Shown here: positions 9,581 to 18,563 of the stretch, piece by piece
Layout: each line of letters opens with the position of its first letter
How positions within the stretch are numbered: position 1 is the first letter of the stretch
Source: Breoghania sp963678585
GTDB lineage: Bacteria; Pseudomonadota; Alphaproteobacteria; Rhizobiales; Stappiaceae
Reading direction: 5' to 3'
NCBI GenBank assembly: GCA_963678585.2
Contig: CAXXGA010000002.1
Location: 558,001-622,000, forward strand
Length of the DNA stretch: 64,000 nucleotides
Notes under the pieces: generated by a model
Seen by the model: only the letters and a program-made list of their open reading frames with translations
The model's database searches: none
Told to the model about the DNA's origin: nothing
Position numbers and translations under genes: made by a program

Positions 9581-9614
9581 AAAACGGGCCGCCCCATCGG
9601 GGCGGCCCGTTTTT
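9581..9614. terminator. Bidirectional intrinsic terminator
   Basis: Perfect 11-bp stem, CGGGCCGCCCC at 9585-9595 pairing with 9599-9609, a 3-base loop, and A/T runs on both sides. It separates the convergent methyltransferase and glycosyltransferase/deacetylase units. Confidence 0.9.
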
Positions 9615-9617
9615 CGT

Positions 9618-10391
9618 TCAAAGCCCGAACAGGCTCCTCAACCGCGGCCATTGAGCCGCCGGGTGTTCAGCGCTGATCTCCAGAACGTCCTCGAAAAAGG
9701 CGAAGTGGCTGTCATCCATGACGAGGTGATGGCTCAGGAGCCCTACGGGCTCGCTCGGGTCTTGCGAGCGGGGCTCCAGTATTTCGTCGAAGCGGCGCAT
9801 GGCAGAGCCCCAGCCGATGAAGCGGCCTTCCTCTTTCCACTTGATCGGATCGAGATGGGTCTGGAGCCGGTGCGGGCGCATGGCGACCTTCGAGGTGAAG
9901 GTGGAAAGTCCCGGCAACCCGATGCTGGGGGCTGCTTCTGCGATCTCGTCGCTGATGCGGTTCCACGGCGGGACAAGCGCGGGGATGAACTTCTCGCCGA
10001 AAAGCCGTTCCAGCTTTGCCCGCCCCTCGGCAAGTTCCCCCAGAACTTCCTCCATGTTGCGGCGCGTGCCAAGCTCGGCCGCCTTCTCGCCTTCCGTCTT
10101 GATCTGATGGTTCTTGTGCCGCCAGCCATGCTGGAGAACGACAGCATGGGGCTCATCCGCAAGCCGCTCCGCCAGTGCTTCGCCCGCCCCCTTGGGGATC
10201 ACCGCCAGCCCGATATCGACGCCGAACCGGTTGGCGAGGGCCATCATGCGGTCGAGCGCCGGGCTGGGCTCGATGGCGTCATCATCTCGCCACCAGAAGG
10301 ATACGGTTTGCCCGCGGGCGGCAAAGCCGTCCAGATGCTCTTTCAGCGATGCGCGAAACGTCTCGCGTTCTTTCTGTTCCTCTGCGCTCAT
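9618..10391 (-). CDS. Polysaccharide deacetylase-like protein
   Basis: The product is 257 aa from the ATG at 10391, which overlaps the stop of the upstream glycosyltransferase gene (ATGA); an in-frame start 5 codons earlier is less likely. NodB-like signatures are visible in order: the acidic pair in FWWRDDDA, the His motif HGWRHKNH and the PPWNRI motif. The family removes acetyl groups from amino sugars of glycans using a metal ion. No signal peptide is seen, so it would act in the cytoplasm, perhaps on a lipid- or nucleotide-linked intermediate. It is the last gene of a five-gene operon with four glycosyltransferases. Confidence 0.8.
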   Translation of the reverse strand: MSAEEQKERETFRASLKEHLDGFAARGQTVSFWWRDDDAIEPSPALDRMMALANRFGVDIGLAVIPKGAGEALAERLADEPHAVVLQHGWRHKNHQIKTEGEKAAELGTRRNMEEVLGELAEGRAKLERLFGEKFIPALVPPWNRISDEIAEAAPSIGLPGLSTFTSKVAMRPHRLQTHLDPIKWKEEGRFIGWGSAMRRFDEILEPRSQDPSEPVGLLSHHLVMDDSHFAFFEDVLEISAEHPAAQWPRLRSLFGL

Positions 10392-11545
10392 GACCGCTTC
10401 TTCCATGCCTCAAGCACGGTTTCGGCGGAAATGTCAGCGCCCTCCATGCCGGTGGGATGATCCTTCATCGGTATGGCGAGGGCATCGTCCACGGCCTTGG
10501 CGAGGCTTTCAGGCGTCAGGGTCGTATCCTGCGCATAGACGACCCGACCGTGTTCTGCGAGCGCCGTGGCACGCACGGTCTGTTCGCTCTCCTCCAACTG
10601 GGCAAAGGGCACGAGTACCGAAGGAACGCCTGCCGCTAAAACATCGAGCGTGGTGTTGTAGCCCGCCTGACTGACGGAAACGCGGGCCCGGCGCAGGAGA
10701 CCCGGGAAGTCGGGCCGTGCGCGCTCCACGATCACGCCTTCGGGTGCGGCGGCCTTGAGCGTGGCGACCTCGTCCTCGCCCATGTGATAGCCCGCCAGAA
10801 GCCGCCATGTCGTGTCGCCTGCACGGGTCGACACGGCGCGCGCCTTGCTTGCGCAATCGAGCAGGTGGAACGCGCCGACCCCGCCGCCGCAGGAAACGAC
10901 CACCTCGTCCTTGCCGTCATCGGCGGGCGGATCGGCGGGCTTTGCCAGATAGACATAGCCTGTGTAGTTCAGCAGATGCTCCACCCGGTCGGCATATCGG
11001 AAGCTGTCGCCAAGGCGCACCATGTCCGGATCGGAATGGACGAGGATCAGGTCGAAATAGCGAAGCGCCACCTCCGCCATCGCCTCTTCCTTGCGCGGGT
11101 CGGGCTTGGGCACGAGGATATCGCGCACCGAGCCCACGATCAGCGGCGGATTGGTCCGTGCACGGGCCGTTTCCATCAGCGGTTCCAGTTCGAACGACAT
11201 CTGGCGGCGGCCGAAGGGGTAGGTCTCGGTCAGGATCACGTCCGGCGGGCAGTCCTCATAGACCTTCAGCAGCAGATCGCGGCGCTTCGCTTTCCATTCG
11301 TCGGTGATTGCCGCGTCGTTCTCGTCGACCAGTTCGCGGAACGACGCATCGCGCGCGCGCACCGGCGGCAGCGAGACGACGTTCAGCCCGTCCGTTTCCA
11401 GCGTCGGGGGCAGGGTGTTGCCGCACACCATGGTGACCGGACAGCCGCGCGCGGTAAGCGCTCGCCCTATGGCGGCAGCGCGCATGACATGGCCGGTGCC
11501 CAGAAGATGCTGGACATAGATCAGGACGCGGGGTTTCTGCGGCAC
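10388..11545 (-). CDS. MurG/GT28-like glycosyltransferase
   Basis: The product is 385 aa with a GT-B layout. The N-terminal Gly-rich acceptor loop is YVQHLLGTGHVMRAAAIG. The C-terminal donor half has VVVSCGGGVGAFHLLD and the MurG-like SQAGYNTTLDVLAAGVPSVL, where the nucleotide-sugar sits. It overlaps the upstream GT4 gene by about 25 bases and the downstream deacetylase gene by 4. It looks distantly related to the first gene of the operon (13949-15163), which has a matching LGHLRRCRAIA loop. Donor and acceptor sugars are unknown. Confidence 0.82.
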   Translation of the reverse strand: MPQKPRVLIYVQHLLGTGHVMRAAAIGRALTARGCPVTMVCGNTLPPTLETDGLNVVSLPPVRARDASFRELVDENDAAITDEWKAKRRDLLLKVYEDCPPDVILTETYPFGRRQMSFELEPLMETARARTNPPLIVGSVRDILVPKPDPRKEEAMAEVALRYFDLILVHSDPDMVRLGDSFRYADRVEHLLNYTGYVYLAKPADPPADDGKDEVVVSCGGGVGAFHLLDCASKARAVSTRAGDTTWRLLAGYHMGEDEVATLKAAAPEGVIVERARPDFPGLLRRARVSVSQAGYNTTLDVLAAGVPSVLVPFAQLEESEQTVRATALAEHGRVVYAQDTTLTPESLAKAVDDALAIPMKDHPTGMEGADISAETVLEAWKKRS

Positions 11546-12657
11546 TTGCCTTCAAGCCTCTTGTTATGAATATCCTGCGCCTTGCGCAGAATGGCATCGA
11601 GTTTTTGCGATGCTGCGTGAATATCGTGTCGGCCCAGAACGCTTTCGCGGGCCTGAGCGCCCATTCGGGCGAGATGATCCCTGTCGGATAGCGCAAGGCG
11701 CATGGCCTTGGCAAAGCTTTCCGCATCGTCCGATACCGCAAGAAAGCCGGTCTCGCCCACGTAGACGATATCGGGAACGCCATTGGTGTCGCCCGCCACC
11801 ACCGGCAGGCCGGAGGCCTGCGCCTCCAGAAACACCAGTCCGTAAGCCTCGCGAACCGCGGGCCAGACGAAGAGATCGGCCTGCCCGTATTGCGCAGCGA
11901 CCCCCGCCGCATCGAGCTGGCCGAGCCAGCCGGTCCGCTCCGGGTCGAGCCAGCTCATGATCTCCTCGCGCATCTCGCCGTCGCCCACAACGCTCAGCTG
12001 CCAGTCGAGATCGCGGATTTTGTCCAGCGCATCTGCCAGCACCCGATAGGAGGCGGTCTTGTCGCCTGCCCGCATCATCGCAACGGTGAGAAGCCGGACC
12101 GGGGCTTCGCCCTTCGCGGGCGTGGCGACGGTCGCTGCGAAGGGCGTGGCATCGATGAAGGGGGGCAGGATCGTCAGCCTATCCTCAGGCACCACGGCGG
12201 AAAGCCCACGCGCATCGAGCCGATGGCTGGCGACCACCATATCCGCGCGTTCCAGCATCCTGTCGACGGCGGCAAATCCATAGGCCCACTCGCCCGTCCG
12301 GCGCTTGGCCGCCCGGCTCGCCTCAATCGCCACATAAGGAATGCCGAGGCTCTCCGCGATACGGGTTCCGAGCCAGTCCGGGGCCTTGTGATAGAGGTGA
12401 TAGGTCAGCCAAAGTTCGGGCGCGCCGTGTTCGTGGAATTCGGCAAGAAGACGCTCGGCTTCCGTTTCCGCAAGGCGTTCCTTTTCGCGCAGCGCTTCCT
12501 CGGAACCCTCCTTCAGCCAGAGCCGTAGACGGCTGGGCTGAATGACCTCATGCCCCGCCATCTCCAGAGCACGCACGATCAGCCTTCCCACGGCGCGGTC
12601 GCCGGAGGGCACCGGGCTGTCGAGCGGCTTCAGCGGGGCGAAGAAGGCAATGCGCAT
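11521..12657 (-). CDS. GT4-family glycosyltransferase
   Basis: This 378-aa retaining GT-B enzyme starts MRIAFFAPLKPLDSPVPSGD, the usual first strand and Gly/Ser loop of GT4 proteins. The C-terminal half has the EX7E motif that binds the nucleotide-sugar donor, seen as REAYGLVFLEAQASGLPVVA. No membrane helix is seen, so it probably works at the inner face of the cytoplasmic membrane. It lies 12 bases downstream of another GT4 gene and overlaps the next glycosyltransferase gene. Confidence 0.87.
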   Translation of the reverse strand: MRIAFFAPLKPLDSPVPSGDRAVGRLIVRALEMAGHEVIQPSRLRLWLKEGSEEALREKERLAETEAERLLAEFHEHGAPELWLTYHLYHKAPDWLGTRIAESLGIPYVAIEASRAAKRRTGEWAYGFAAVDRMLERADMVVASHRLDARGLSAVVPEDRLTILPPFIDATPFAATVATPAKGEAPVRLLTVAMMRAGDKTASYRVLADALDKIRDLDWQLSVVGDGEMREEIMSWLDPERTGWLGQLDAAGVAAQYGQADLFVWPAVREAYGLVFLEAQASGLPVVAGDTNGVPDIVYVGETGFLAVSDDAESFAKAMRLALSDRDHLARMGAQARESVLGRHDIHAASQKLDAILRKAQDIHNKRLEGKCRRNPAS

Positions 12658-12669
12658 CGCAAGACCCGC

Positions 12670-13905
12670 TCAGCCGGCCGCGCGAAGGTCGTGTGGGCGC
12701 AGCTTTTCGGCCAGCCGGTCGATGCCGGGGTTTGAGGAAAAAGTGTTGCGCACATGCCGCGAGGCCTCAAGGCCGATGGCCTGACGGCGGGCGGGATCGC
12801 GCGCAAGGGCTTCCAGCGCAGCGGCAAGCTCCTTCGGATCATGCGGCTCGACAAGAACACCGGTCCTGCCGTCCTCGATCAGTTCCGGAATGGCGGAGAC
12901 CTTGGTGGAAAGGCAGCAAAGCCCCAGCGACTGCGCCTCCATCAGCACATTGGGCAGGCCGTCCCGGTCGCCGGAACGGGCTATGCGCGAGGGCAGGACG
13001 AAGAGATCGGAATTGATACAGGCTTCGATCACCGCTTCGCGCGGCTGCGCGCCATGCCATGTGATGCGCTCCGCGATGCCCGCCTTTTCCGCCCGCGCCT
13101 GAAGCCGGTTCTTGAGCGCGCCGCCGCCGATGTGATCGAAGTGCCAGTTGAGATCTTCCGGCAGGCGGGCAAGGGCGGCGATCAGGTCGTCATAGCCCTT
13201 CTTTTCCACCAGCCGACCGACGGAAAGAAACCGCACCGGCTCGTCGGAGCCGTCGCGCATCGCGCGGGTCGCGGGCGGGGAGGGGAAACGGGAGAAATCG
13301 AGCCCGTGATAGACCAGCTCCACCGCATCGGGACGTTTTCCCAGCCCGTTCAGGTAATCGACATTGACCCGCGTGCAGGTGACCCCCCATGCGGAATCGT
13401 CGATCTTTTCGCGCAATTCCCATGCGGGCGAGGTCCATATGTCCTTGGCGTGGGCTGAGAAAGACCACTCCATGCCGCGGATCAACGCCGCATAGCGCGT
13501 CACGGACGCCGGTGTGTGGAGGTAGTGGGTGTGGAGCCAGGTCACGTCTTCGGGCAATTCGTGGGCGAAGACGCAGGCCTGGCCGAAACGGCGATAGCGG
13601 TTGGCGCTGCGGTCGCGTTCCAGATCCGCATTGAAGGAGGCGAGCGCTCTGGCGTAGCCCGGCTGCTTTTCCGCCCAGCGCCGGGCGCGCGCCACACGTT
13701 TGGGATCGTCCTTCAGATATTCCGGCAGATAGAGCACCTCCGCAGTGATCTCGCGGTGAAGATCGTGGAGATGCGGATCGGTCGGATGGCGCAATGAGAC
13801 GATGAGCTGTTCCACGCCGCGTTTCTGCAATCCGAGAATCTCCTGCGCGATGAATGTCTCTGAAAGGCGGGGGTAACCCTTCACGACGACGGCGATACGC
13901 GACAT
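12670..13905 (-). CDS. GT4-family glycosyltransferase
   Basis: The product is 411 aa from the ATG at 13905 (MSRIAVVVKGYPRLSETFI); an in-frame extension to 14010 runs into the upstream gene and is rejected. The segment LSETFIAQEI is typical of exopolysaccharide GT4 enzymes. The donor-site region reads GDRDGLPNVLMEAQSLGL followed by VSAIPELIEDGRTGVLV. It is probably a retaining transferase adding one sugar to a growing chain. It lies 43 bases after the first gene of the operon. Confidence 0.87.
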   Translation of the reverse strand: MSRIAVVVKGYPRLSETFIAQEILGLQKRGVEQLIVSLRHPTDPHLHDLHREITAEVLYLPEYLKDDPKRVARARRWAEKQPGYARALASFNADLERDRSANRYRRFGQACVFAHELPEDVTWLHTHYLHTPASVTRYAALIRGMEWSFSAHAKDIWTSPAWELREKIDDSAWGVTCTRVNVDYLNGLGKRPDAVELVYHGLDFSRFPSPPATRAMRDGSDEPVRFLSVGRLVEKKGYDDLIAALARLPEDLNWHFDHIGGGALKNRLQARAEKAGIAERITWHGAQPREAVIEACINSDLFVLPSRIARSGDRDGLPNVLMEAQSLGLCCLSTKVSAIPELIEDGRTGVLVEPHDPKELAAALEALARDPARRQAIGLEASRHVRNTFSSNPGIDRLAEKLRPHDLRAAG

Positions 13906-13948
13906 GGAATTCTCCGGCAGGCTTTTTCGAGTTGGGAGGGCGTGGATC

Positions 13949-15163
13949 TCAGCCGTGCGCGCTGAGCGCCTGTTGGGTGACGCCTTCCTCGGCGAGGATC
14001 TCACAAACACGGTTGTTGATCACGTCGAGGCCGTCGAGCAGGCCGTCGAGGCGGGCGGCCGAAGGCGGCTTGGCGTAGGCGAGGCGGGCAAGCGCATCCG
14101 ACATCAGGTCCACATGGGGGTAGAAGTCGATGGGCAACACGCCCGCCAACCCGTTGGCGCTGGCGCGGTTGGCCCGGATCGCCTGTTCCCTGCGCGGCTC
14201 GATGCGCGGAACGAGAAGCGTCGGCTTGTCGAAGGAAAGAACTTCGCAGAACGTATTGTAGCCCCCCATGCCCACGACGGCCGAAGCCTTGGCCAGATAA
14301 GGTTCGATCTGCGGGGTGAAATCCATCATGTGGATGTCGTGCAGCGCCTCGGCGCGCGCGCGGAACTGCGCCTGCGCTTCCGGCGCCATGAAGGGGCCGA
14401 GCACGATCAGCGCCGGCAGCAATGCCTTACGCCGCGCCTCATAGGCCCTGAGAACCCAGTCCACCAATTCCTCCCCGTCGCCGCCGCCGCCGGGCGTCAC
14501 AAGGATGAACGGGTCTTCGGAGAAGGCGAATTGCTCCATGGGGCGCTGGGCGCGCGGAAGGTCGCGGCGCAGGTATCCGGTGTAGAGAATCTTGTCCAGC
14601 ACCGACTGCGGCATGTCGAGGCCCGCGAGCGGATCGTGAATGCCGGACTGTCCGTAGACCCAGATTTCGTCATAGAGGTTTTCCAGCGCCGGCAGCACAT
14701 TCTTGCGCTCCCACTCCTCGCGCAGCGTGTCCGGGTCGTCCATCACGTCGCGAAGCCCGAGCACAAGACGCGTTCCCGCTGCCTTCAGCTTCTCCAGCGT
14801 CGGCAGTACCTCGCCGCGCAGGCCTGTCGGCTCCTTGTCCACGATGAAGATGTCGGGCGCATAGACCTGCGCCGTGTGTTCTATGATCGAGGCGCGGATC
14901 GCCAATGTGTGCTCGGTGTCGATATGCAGGTTCAGGGAGGTGTATTCGCCGTTCCTGAGCTTGATCACCCCGGGAATGCGCACGAAATCCACGCGTGCGC
15001 GGAAATCGAAGTTTCCGATGATCGGCGAGCCGGAAAGGATCAGCGCCGACAGCTCGCTGATATCCGCCACCAGCGAATGCGCGATCGCACGGCAGCGGCG
15101 CAGATGTCCAAGGCCGAAGGAATCATGGCTGTAGATGAGGATCTTCGGCTTCTTGATAGGCAT
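13949..15163 (-). CDS. MurG-like glycosyltransferase, first gene of the glycan operon
   Basis: The product is 404 aa from ATG 15163 (MPIKKPKILIYSHDS). The loop FGLGHLRRCRAIAHSL and the C-terminal VVGMGGYNTFCEVLSFDKP match the acceptor and donor sites of GT28/MurG-like GT-B enzymes. FILVTPGGGGDGEELVDW marks the second Rossmann half. A start 11 codons upstream is possible but lies before the conserved first strand. This gene opens the operon and is divergent from the ABC-exporter-like gene, with about 560 bases between them. Confidence 0.82.
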   Translation of the reverse strand: MPIKKPKILIYSHDSFGLGHLRRCRAIAHSLVADISELSALILSGSPIIGNFDFRARVDFVRIPGVIKLRNGEYTSLNLHIDTEHTLAIRASIIEHTAQVYAPDIFIVDKEPTGLRGEVLPTLEKLKAAGTRLVLGLRDVMDDPDTLREEWERKNVLPALENLYDEIWVYGQSGIHDPLAGLDMPQSVLDKILYTGYLRRDLPRAQRPMEQFAFSEDPFILVTPGGGGDGEELVDWVLRAYEARRKALLPALIVLGPFMAPEAQAQFRARAEALHDIHMMDFTPQIEPYLAKASAVVGMGGYNTFCEVLSFDKPTLLVPRIEPRREQAIRANRASANGLAGVLPIDFYPHVDLMSDALARLAYAKPPSAARLDGLLDGLDVINNRVCEILAEEGVTQQALSAHG

Positions 15164-15489
15164 CCGGCATCCGTTCAATAGAAAATGAACCGCCAAGCGG
15201 TTTCTGCTGGGATCGTTGGTGGAGACGTGCTTGATGCGGGTGAGGACGAAAGGCCCTGACGACGCAAGGTTGTGATTGGCCTGCGCGCCTCAAGTCGGCG
15301 CCGCTGAAAAAGCCCTTGGCCTCAATCGGGCCGGGCACGAACGATGATGTCTCCCGAATGGCTGGCAATGAGGTGTTCGCCTGCTTTGGCAGGTCGCACG
15401 GTTCTATTGCACAGGCCCAGTTGCCCGGAGGGGCTGCTTCGAGTTTCCGAGACTTCCATTAAACATACACAAGGTAACATGCCAATTCC

Positions 15490-15523
15490 ATGACCTGTTC
15501 GCACACGCGTTATGACATGTTCG
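15490..15523. promoter_or_regulatory. Candidate operator: two direct repeats of ATGACNTGTTCG
   Basis: Two 12-base copies, 15490-15501 and 15512-15523, differ at one base and start 22 bases apart, close to two helical turns. They lie in the 559-base gap between the glycan operon and the ABC-exporter-like gene, where shared control would sit. The rest of this gap has no convincing gene. The regulator is unknown. Confidence 0.45.
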
Positions 15524-15722
15524 TAAATGTGGCGCGCGACGTCAGGTTCCAGATCCGATCCGGAGCGGAGTTTAGCGCCCTCGGCAGTTTTGCGTCCAGA
15601 ACGATGATTGGCATCTAGGCGCAATGAGCCGCGGCGGTTATGCTTGATCCTGGCTGCATATAGCTGGGGTTGTGGCCGAACACCGATCAGGGTCGGACCG
15701 GGGCCGTTCAGGTATTATCCTT

Positions 15723-18344
15723 ATGGAAAGAAGTCTCTTTCATTTCATCTGGCGGTACAGCAAAAAGCAGCAGGTTGTAATCCTGTTCATTACAGTACTG
15801 TCGTTCCCGCTGCTGTATAGCACGCTCGAACTTCCGAAGATGATCGTGAACGATGCTATTCAGGGAAGTAATTTCCCGCGCGTCGTTTTCGGTTACGAGA
15901 TGGGGCAGATCCAATATCTTCTGGCGCTCTGTTTCTCGTTTCTTTTTCTGGTTTTTCTTAATAATGGCGTTAAGTACACGCTTAACGTGTACAAAGGGCT
16001 GACTGGCGAGCGGATGCTGCGCCGGTTGCGCTATGAACTTTTTCAACGAGTGTTGCGTTTTCGCCTGCCTCAGTTCCGGCGCGTTTCCTCCAGCGAAATC
16101 ATCCCGATGATCACCTCCGAGGTGGAGGATCTGGGCGGCTATATCGGCGACGCCATCGCCGTTCCGGCCTTTCAGGGCGGAACGCTGCTGGTCTATCTGT
16201 TTTTCATCTTCGTGCAGAACCCGTTGCTCGGCGTGGCCGCCATCGCACTCTACCCCGTGCAGGGCTACATCATTCCGCGCCTTCAGCGCCGCGTGATCAT
16301 GCTGTCGCGCGAACGCGTGCGCAACGTGCGAACCATTGCCGACCGGGTGGGCGAGAGCATCAACGGCGTTACCGAAATCCATGCCAACGATACCTCGGCT
16401 TGGCACATGGCCGATCTCTCGTCGCGGTTGCACACGAATTTCACGATCCGCTACGAGATCTTCAAGCGCAAGTATATGATTAAGTTTATCAATAACTTGA
16501 TCAATCAGCTCACCCCGTTCTTTTTCTATTCCATCGGCGGCTATCTCGTCATCGAGGGCAATATCAGCTTCGGTGCTCTGGTCGCCGTTCTGGCGGCCTA
16601 CAAGGACCTTGCCGGGCCTTGGAAAGAGCTGTTGGCCTACTACCAGACGCAGGCCGACTGCAGCGTCAAATACGAGACGGTGATCGAGAATTTCGATCCG
16701 CCCGACATCTATCCGGTGGAGCGACTGACGAGCGACGAGGTCGTTGCGCTCGGCGGAGCCTTGTCCATGGTGTCGGTCTCTTTCTCCGAAGGCGGCGGTC
16801 GTCCGGAAGCCCATGGCGTGAGCCTCGATCTTCCGCAAGGCGCCCATTGCGCCATTGTCGGCGACGACCGTTCCGGGCGTTCCGAAGTCCTGCTGCTGGC
16901 CAGCGGGCTTTTGCAGGCCGATAGCGGGCGGGTGGAAATCGGCGGACGAAACATCGAGACGCTGGCGGCTGCGAGCCTCGGCCGCCTGATCAGCTATGTC
17001 ACTTCCGGCGCACATATCTTCACCGGCACCATTCGCGACAACCTCTACTACGGCCTGCGCCACCGTCCGGTCACCGTGTCGGATGCAGTGCAAGGGGGCG
17101 GCGATCAGGAGCGCGCCTATCGACGTCTTGAGGCAGTCGCGACAGCGAATTCTCCCTATGAGATCGACGACGAATGGGAGGACTTCAGCGCAACGGGGGC
17201 CGATAGCCAGCAAGAACTGGACGAGCGCGCCGTCGGCATCCTGAAACTCGTCGGTCTCGACGACGATATCTACCACATGGGCTTGCAGGCCCGGATCGCG
17301 GGCGACGAAGCGCAGGCCATGGGGATGCTGGACCTGCGCGCGGCGATTGCGGAGCGGCTGACGAGCGACAAGAAGCTCGGCGATCTGATCGAGCCCTGGG
17401 AGGCCAACACCTTCAATCCCAGTGCTTCGCTGGCCGAGAATCTGCTCTTCGGTCTTCCTGCCGACCCGTCCGTTTCGCTTGAGCAGATCCCGGAAGACGA
17501 GCTGTTTCTGGAGTTCCTGAAATCCTCCGGCCTGCACGCGCCCATTGTCGATATCGGCCGCAAGATTGCGGAGACCATGGTGGAACTGTTCGGCAATCTG
17601 TCCGCACAGTCCGGCCTGCAGGAGAGCTTCTCCTTCGTCTCCGCCGACCAGATGCCCGATGTGGAGCGGATCCTGCGCAAAGGGGCGGGCGGCGACAAGG
17701 AACTGAACGACGGCGATGCCGGATTGCTGATCGGTATCGCGCTCAAGCTCATTCCCGCCAAGCATCGTCTGGGCATCATGACGCCCGAAGTGCTCGCCGA
17801 GATCGTGGCCGGTCGCAAGAAATTTCGCGAGCAGGTCGGCACAGGCAACGGGCGTTACGTGCTCTTTGACCGCGAGGCGTGGGCGGAGCCGCTCTCCATC
17901 GAGGACAACCTCATTTTCGGCAAGCCGCGTGGCGACCGGCGCGATGCGCGCGAACGGATCGAGGGGCTGATCGGCGCGCTGATCGACGAGATGGAGTTGC
18001 GCGCGCCGATTCTTGAGGCAGGTCTCGATTATAATGTCGGCGTTGCGGGCTCGCGTCTGACCAACAGCCAGCGTCAGAAGATGGCGCTGGCACGCGCTCT
18101 CGTCAAAAACCCGCAGGTGCTTGTGATCGATGGTGTGGCGGCCGGTTCCGGCGCGCATGACCGGGCGCTTCGCGAGGCACTGTTCGACGCAATGAAGGGC
18201 AGGACCGTGCTCTTCGGCCTCGACGATCCGCAGGTCGCGCAGGAGTTCCCCTATCGCGCCGCCATCTCGCAAGGCCACATGGAGGAGCCTGTAACCAGCG
18301 ATGAACCCGCCTCGTCTCAGCTGATGGAAGGAGGGGCGTCATGA
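15723..18344 (+). CDS. ABC-exporter-like protein with degenerate, internally repeated nucleotide-binding region
   Basis: The product is 873 aa from ATG 15723; a GTG at 15672 would add 17 residues. The N-terminal 300 residues look like an ABC exporter membrane domain, with hydrophobic segments near 17-35, 62-82, 155-180 and 260-292. The C-terminal region resembles an NBD but departs at each key motif: Walker A is GDDRSGRS (380-387, Lys to Arg), the Q-loop Gln is absent (SYVTSG), the signature is LTNSQ (779-783), Walker B ends VLVIDG (catalytic Glu to Gly), and no switch His is seen near LFGLDD. Between Walker A and the signature lie about 390 residues holding three NLxFG-type units (433-444, 566-577, 722-733). 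ATP hydrolysis is doubtful. It heads the cAMP gene set. Confidence 0.85.
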   Translation: MERSLFHFIWRYSKKQQVVILFITVLSFPLLYSTLELPKMIVNDAIQGSNFPRVVFGYEMGQIQYLLALCFSFLFLVFLNNGVKYTLNVYKGLTGERMLRRLRYELFQRVLRFRLPQFRRVSSSEIIPMITSEVEDLGGYIGDAIAVPAFQGGTLLVYLFFIFVQNPLLGVAAIALYPVQGYIIPRLQRRVIMLSRERVRNVRTIADRVGESINGVTEIHANDTSAWHMADLSSRLHTNFTIRYEIFKRKYMIKFINNLINQLTPFFFYSIGGYLVIEGNISFGALVAVLAAYKDLAGPWKELLAYYQTQADCSVKYETVIENFDPPDIYPVERLTSDEVVALGGALSMVSVSFSEGGGRPEAHGVSLDLPQGAHCAIVGDDRSGRSEVLLLASGLLQADSGRVEIGGRNIETLAAASLGRLISYVTSGAHIFTGTIRDNLYYGLRHRPVTVSDAVQGGGDQERAYRRLEAVATANSPYEIDDEWEDFSATGADSQQELDERAVGILKLVGLDDDIYHMGLQARIAGDEAQAMGMLDLRAAIAERLTSDKKLGDLIEPWEANTFNPSASLAENLLFGLPADPSVSLEQIPEDELFLEFLKSSGLHAPIVDIGRKIAETMVELFGNLSAQSGLQESFSFVSADQMPDVERILRKGAGGDKELNDGDAGLLIGIALKLIPAKHRLGIMTPEVLAEIVAGRKKFREQVGTGNGRYVLFDREAWAEPLSIEDNLIFGKPRGDRRDARERIEGLIGALIDEMELRAPILEAGLDYNVGVAGSRLTNSQRQKMALARALVKNPQVLVIDGVAAGSGAHDRALREALFDAMKGRTVLFGLDDPQVAQEFPYRAAISQGHMEEPVTSDEPASSQLMEGGAS

Positions 18345-18538
18345 GATGGTTGCGCAAAGCGGATAGGGCAGGGGGCGCGGATTTGGCCCGGGGCTTGCTA
18401 GCCGATGTTTCGTTGGCGGGCATCCCGGCAGAGCGAACCGCTCCGGTTCGTGAGTCAGACACCACACAGATGCACGTTGAATCCGAAAATGGCGGCGGCA
18501 CTCAAAACACCTGTTTCCCGAATAGGGGCAACCAATAA
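18341..18538 (+). CDS. Possible small 65-aa coupled ORF
   Basis: The ATG overlaps the TGA of the ABC-exporter-like gene (ATGA) and sits 5 bases after AAGGAGGGG, an excellent ribosome site. The 65-aa product is hydrophilic, starts MRWLRKADRAGGADLARGLL, and matches nothing I know. It ends 25 bases before the cyclic-nucleotide-binding gene, which has its own GAGAGAG site. It may be a real small protein or just a coupling or leader ORF. A 7-bp hairpin with a 3-base loop (18434-18450) lies inside it. Confidence 0.35.
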   Translation: MRWLRKADRAGGADLARGLLADVSLAGIPAERTAPVRESDTTQMHVESENGGGTQNTCFPNRGNQ

Positions 18539-18563
18539 TGCCGGCGTGAGAGAGAGTTACCCG

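Noticed and set aside
15708..18278. 856-aa minus-strand open frame opposite the ABC-like gene
   Set aside because: Its composition is that of an antisense shadow, and the plus strand has membrane helices and NBD-like motifs.
18434..18450. Hairpin CGAACCG-CTC-CGGTTCG as a terminator inside the ABC-cNMP operon
   Set aside because: The stem is short with no U run after it, so termination is unlikely.
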